From Gerris lacustris (taxonomy: Eukaryota; Arthropoda; Insecta; Hemiptera; Gerridae), in the NCBI GenBank assembly GCA_951217055.1, contig OX578277.1, positions 63,954,388 to 64,018,387 of the forward strand: a DNA stretch of 64,000 nt. The letters run 5' to 3'. Shown piece by piece: positions 60,380 to 64,000 of the stretch. Within the stretch, counting starts at the first letter, position 1. Every line of letters starts with the position of its first letter. A program made the translations under genes and the position numbers. The notes under the pieces are model-generated. The model made no database searches and was not told the DNA's origin. It saw nothing but the letters and a program-made list of their open reading frames with translations.

Positions 60380-60937
60380 AGAACCAAGATCCTACAAAGA
60401 AACTTCCTTTGTTTGATGTAAGAAACTTTCTTGGTTTACAAAGAAACTCTATCCGCGTAAAATATACCTGTTTATTTATCAAAGGAGCTTTTCGCTTTGA
60501 AAGCTCAAGGTTAAGGCCAAGGTACCGGACAGTGTTGGATTGAGGAAAGAGGACTTGGTTATGAATGACTGGAGGACACGTGCTATGACGAAGAGAAAAG
60601 TGACATGTACACTTTTCGCTTCGGTAATCCGAATCCTTCATTTCCTTAACCAACGTTAGAGAAGGAGAAGGTGGTTTTGGGTGTCAATGAATGCAATTTG
60701 AGGGTCTTGGTGGACAGATAGGATTGCCTTGTCATCTGCGAAGATGGCAAGGACTGAGTTAGGGTGTTGTTTTAAGGGATGCCACGTGTAGAAGGAATAT
60801 AGGAGAGGTCCTAGGATTTTGCCTTGAGGTACTCCAGCACTTACAGGGCAGATGGATGAAAAAGAGGATCCTAGACTCGCCCGAAAATATCTATCGGTGA
60901 GAAAGGATTTGGATGAGGTAATATGTATGCTTGCGCC
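60380..60937 (-). pseudogene. Jockey-like LINE reverse transcriptase, C-terminal part
   Basis: The minus strand encodes SSKSFLTDRYFRASLGSSFS, then SAGVPQGKILGPLLY and IFADDKAIL (the F-A-D-D catalytic motif). It continues as RWLRK-stop-RIRITEAKSVHVTF (TGA where Trp is usual), then, after frameshifts, CPPVIHNQVLFPQ, VRYLGLNLE and a thumb-like basic end. This is the palm and thumb of a Jockey-clade reverse transcriptase. About 15-20 residues are missing between the first catalytic Asp segment (A-V-F-L-D, in the other half) and SSKSFL. It is clearly non-functional. The other half lies at 62,192-62,768, beyond an inserted hAT element. Confidence 0.85.
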
Positions 60938-62191
60938 TAGGGATGGGAGGAACGGTTCCATGAGTGGAACGAGTTACAACGTTTCGTTCCAAACCAATAA
61001 CTAGTTCCAGGAACTAGTTATTTTTGGAACGTATCAGTATATGTTCCAAAGAAACAGTTTCTCTTATACTTCACGTGTTCCTGAGTCTAGTCCATGTTCG
61101 TTCTACAATAAGTTTCGTTTCTTTATTAAATAGTTCCACTCTTCACTGACGCTGACGATGAAAAGTTGAAATTAAATACAAACTTTATAATAATATTATT
61201 AAGATCTCTTTATTTATCTTTTTATCTTATAATTTTTTATAGTGATATTTTAATTGCAACCAAGTAAACAGTATAATAAAAATGTTTATGATACAACATT
61301 ATGGTAACTACTTAAAAGTATATTTTATACCAGTATAAATAATATTTTTAAATACTAGAATATGTTCTTTCCATAACGAGATCCTAAAACTAAACAAAAA
61401 ACAAATTAAATTTCACCTGTTTACTTCGTATTTTTACTAACTATTTACTAAAGCGGAAAACAAAACTAAAAAAACGAAACGAGTGGCGAAGGGCGAAAGT
61501 GACAAGAGGAAGTTGACTATGGACCTAAAAGAAAAAAAGCGGCAAAAAGGCATCTATGTCTCTGAAAGAGAAAAAGATAACGCTTCACTATAACTGGAGT
61601 GATTCCGAGACTCGAGCTCTCATCCCCACTCCATTACTCTACTCTACTATACAAGATAACATAAGACACACACGTTACGTTCCAGCTTGGCTAGACCTGG
61701 AACTTGGAACGAAACTATAGTTTTCGTTCCTCGCGAAACGAATCTTTTACGTTCCCTCCGAGTTACAGTTTCGTTACGTTATCTCGTTCCCGTTTCGTCT
61801 TTTCAGTTACGTTACACGTTACGTATTGACGCTTGGAACGAAGATCATTAGTTTCGTTCCAAGAGAAACGAGTTTTTAACGTTCCCTTTAAGTTAGTTGT
61901 TTAGTTTCGTTACTGTTTTCTCGTTTCCGTTTCCTCTTTAATCAGTTACGTTTCGTATTATTTTGCTCGATAATTCTTAAAAGATATTATTTTTTTGTAA
62001 AATGGTGGTAACAAATTTGTATCGAATTCAAACAATAAAAATTTATTAACTAAATGAAACTCGACAGTAATATAAAAACTTCAAAGTCGTTCCAAAAATA
62101 ACGTAGTTCCATGAAATCTTGGAACGATTGGAACCGTTCCAACACTGGAACTAGTTATTTTTATAGTTACGTTCCGTTCCGCCCATCCCTA
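60938..62191. mobile_element. Non-autonomous hAT element, 1254 bp, in the LINE
   Basis: The ends are TAGGGATGGG and its exact complement CCCATCCCTA. CTTGCGCC occurs at 60,930-60,937 and 62,192-62,199, a perfect 8-bp target duplication. The terminal regions are full of GGAACG/CGTTCC variants (for example GGAACGAAAC and GTTTCGTTCC), like the subterminal repeats bound by hAT transposases. No transposase frame remains. It interrupts the reverse transcriptase pseudogene, so it is younger than the LINE. Confidence 0.92.
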
Positions 62192-62768
62192 CTTGCGCCT
62201 CGTCAAGGAAGACAGCTGAGCAGTATCTTTTATTCTCAAGGTCAAGGGTGGATGCTATGACATCAACAATGCGATGGCATTGTTGAATGGTGGAATGCTG
62301 AGTGCGGAAACCAAATTGGTGATATGGTTGGACCGGTTTAAGGTTAGGAAGAGGTCTACGAAGAAGGAGCTTTTCTAGGAGTTTTCCCATGACTGGGAGA
62401 AGGCTTATGGTGATAGGGTGAAGGAAGATGAGGTGGTTAAGGAGGTTTAGGAATCAACAATGGTGGCGAATTTCCATTGGGTAGGAAAGTGAGTCGTTTT
62501 AAGGCAATATGTACCTGTATATGTAAGGTGAATATGTAAGTAAGGAATAGGATACCTTTCCTTGGAAGGTGTTTAAGGATTTCTGAGGTAATAAGGTCAT
62601 AACCGGGAGACTTTCGTAGAGGAAGGTGTTTAATAGAGTGAAGCATATACGAGGGATTAAATGCTTTAGGAGGGGGAGATAATTGTAGTGGATTCAATAG
62701 GTCTTGGTTTATAAGATTTACGTGATCAAGGTCAATTATGTTAGGATATGGAGAAAAAAGATTTTTAA
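62192..62768 (-). pseudogene. Jockey-like LINE reverse transcriptase, N-terminal part
   Basis: The minus strand, in broken frames, reads a pre-RT segment (F-S-P-Y-P-N-I-I-D-L-D-H-V), LQLSPPPKAFNPS, HLPLRKSPGYDLITSEILKH and LPRKGILFLTYIF. After a frameshift it continues as ISLLPVMGKLLEKLLLRR, VQPYHQFGFRTQHSTIQQCH and YCSAVFLDEAQ, ending at the hAT junction. S-P-G-x-D and G-F-R-x-x-H-S-T are hallmark reverse transcriptase blocks, and F-L-D is the start of the first catalytic motif. The upstream endonuclease and ORF1 are absent, so the copy is 5'-truncated near 62,768. Confidence 0.85.
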
Positions 62769-62774
62769 GGTTTG

Positions 62775-62895
62775 ATCGTTGTTCGTTCTGAAGAACGAAA
62801 ATATTTTAAGTTTCCGATTTCAAAAATTCCAAGACATAAATCCGTTTCAGACATCAGGGAACATTTTTGGGTCCGTGTCTGTCTACTGGGGACCA
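62775..62895 (+). repeat. Dispersed repeat family P, copy 4
   Basis: Contains GTTCGTTCTGAAGAACGAA, AAAATTCCAAGACATAAATC, then CGTTTCAGACATCAGGGAAC and CCGTGTCTGTCTAC. It begins where the LINE ends and runs into the palindrome at 62,913. Confidence 0.6.
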
Positions 62896-62912
62896 ATAAT
62901 GGGCTAATTACG

Positions 62913-63235
62913 CGAACGGAGCGGTGGAGAACACCTGGGCAAGGTAGTGGGGAGCCTTCTGAAGAGACCGATATTTTTCCAGTCGCTTGCGGGCAGCGGT
63001 GAGTAAGCATGTCGATTTCCGAGAACCTCGTCACGATCCAAGAAGAGAGAAACTCCTGAGTTTCTCTCTTCTTGGATCGTGACGACACTTCTTAGCAGAG
63101 GTTCACGGGAATCGACGTGCTTATTCTCCGCTTGCCCGCAAGCGACTGGAAAAATATTGGCCCTAATCGGCCTCATCGGAAGGCTCCCCACTACCACGCC
63201 CAGGTGGCCCAACCACCCTCCACTAGCTCGCGCTA
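62913..63235. repeat. Near-perfect GC-rich palindrome, ~320 bp
   Basis: The centre is at about 63,060 (AGAGAAACTC, CT, GAGTTTCTCT). The left arm, with GGTAGTGGGGAGCCTTC, TTTTTCCAGTCGCTTGCGGG and TCACGATCCAAGAAGAGAG, is mirrored by CTCTCTTCTTGGATCGTGA, CCCGCAAGCGACTGGAAAAA and GAAGGCTCCCCACTACC. Small differences and a short extra stretch lie on the right (about 63,086-63,110). Similarity fades toward 62,913 and 63,235. Overlapping frames on both strands are by-products of the symmetry. It is probably a foldback element; no target duplication was found. Confidence 0.85.
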
Positions 63236-63616
63236 CAGAAATTCAGTCCTACTACTTTTTGATGCTACCCTGTATATATATAATATGTGTGTGTGTGTAT
63301 TTATAGTTAAACTATGATAGCCAATTATGATGCGGCTTAATAAATGCCGGAAGCTGCTTTGATAAATAGAGTAATGTTTTGAGAATTAGTTTCTTTGTGT
63401 CTATTGAGATGACCTCTATCAACGTTTTTATTCCTGATATAATGAACTTTGATTTAGTTTACTACTAATAGTCTTTATTTTATTTTTGTCAAGTATAGAT
63501 TAAATAAGAACAATTGATCCTTATTCGATATTAATTAATATAAATTTTTATTAATATATTAATAAAAAGGGCCCAAAAATGGACTTACCTATTAAGACGA
63601 ACTTTTCAAATTTCAT

Positions 63617-63870
63617 TAAAATCGGACAAGTTATTGCTTTCGAGCTTACCAAAGGTAACGGAAGCGATCGTTCAAAAATTGTAAGAAAGAAATCCGTTTC
63701 AGACATCAGGGAACAATTTTTTGTTCAGTGTCTGTCTGTCTGTCGCTCCATTTTTGCGAACCAACATATCTTAAATACTACTTTTTATTGAAATTTGGAT
63801 ATAGGTCATAATTAGTCCATTGTTGTTCCCATATAAATTTCAACCTTCTGCGCCCATTTCTTTCTCTACC
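63617..63870 (+). repeat. Dispersed repeat family P, copy 5
   Basis: Contains TTCGAGCTTACCAAAGGTAA, AAATCCGTTTCAGACATCAG, then GGAACAATTTTTTGTTCAGT, GTCTGTCTGTCTGTC and TTTCAACCTTCTGCGCCC. It shares both outer blocks with copy 1, so the full element probably runs from the GAGCTTACC block to past TTTCAACCTTCTG. Confidence 0.65.
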
Positions 63871-64000
63871 GTCTGCGCTCTTTAAATTTTGCTAAACTGA
63901 TACTTAAATTCATATAAAATTTCAAATTCTAATTTTGACGGAAATAAATAAAGGAGGGAAATTAAATCAATTTGATAATAATAGGTTTTAAAAGAATAAA

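Noticed and set aside
62765..63317. Five overlapping 66-107-codon frames
   Set aside because: They arise from the near-perfect palindrome and the dispersed repeat; the two strands encode mirrored nonsense.

Overview
The window looks like AT-rich nuclear DNA from an animal, most likely an insect; a hemipteran such as an aphid is possible but not shown. Signs are the very high A+T content, long (AT)n tracts, many short DNA transposons with clean target-site duplications, tRNA-like SINE heads, decayed Jockey-type and other LINE fragments, and no long open reading frame. No conserved multi-domain host gene, rRNA gene, intact tRNA gene or bacterial-style operon is visible. The longest open frames are mostly microsatellite or minisatellite translations or transposon debris.

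Layout. 0-5 kb: a tRNA-like element between direct repeats, two (AT)n tracts, an interspersed element starting at the end of one tract, a 45-bp minisatellite with palindromic units, and a pair of ~88-bp direct repeats. 5-27 kb: mostly anonymous AT-rich DNA with datable insertions: Tourist-like foldbacks at 6.7 and 15.4 kb (3-bp TAA duplications) and two opposite-facing copies of one hAT MITE at 11.9 and 23.7 kb (8-bp duplications). Scattered short open segments between good splice sites end in a possible terminal coding exon at 26.28-26.44 kb. 27-35 kb: sparse, with a third hAT MITE at 28.1 kb and the C-terminal end of a dead LINE at 32.5-32.8 kb. 35-58.6 kb: a possible plus-strand gene made of very small exons, starting with a signal-peptide-like exon at 35,254 and possibly ending at 58,506 next to an AATAAA. 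Its putative introns hold several foldback elements and a nearly perfect 371-bp inverted repeat with a 235-bp spacer (54.1-55.1 kb). 59-64 kb: a repeat with a complete hammerhead-ribozyme core (59,861-59,898, minus), a Jockey-like LINE pseudogene split by a 1254-bp hAT insertion, a nearly perfect palindrome at 63.06 kb, and copies of a dispersed repeat family found five times in the window.

Three things stand out. First, the hammerhead-like motif has all core nucleotides and a 7-bp stem III. Second, several hairpin motifs of the general form CTGAxxATG-stem-CGAAA recur between 47 and 60 kb; they resemble my recollection of Penelope-like terminal repeats. Third, the chain of phase-compatible micro-exons on the plus strand could encode a small secreted protein. 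Its architecture recalls the micro-exon effector genes described in gall-forming aphids, but this is inference and no sequence homology was established. The exon calls are low-confidence readings of splice sites and frame in AT-rich DNA, where chance matches are common.
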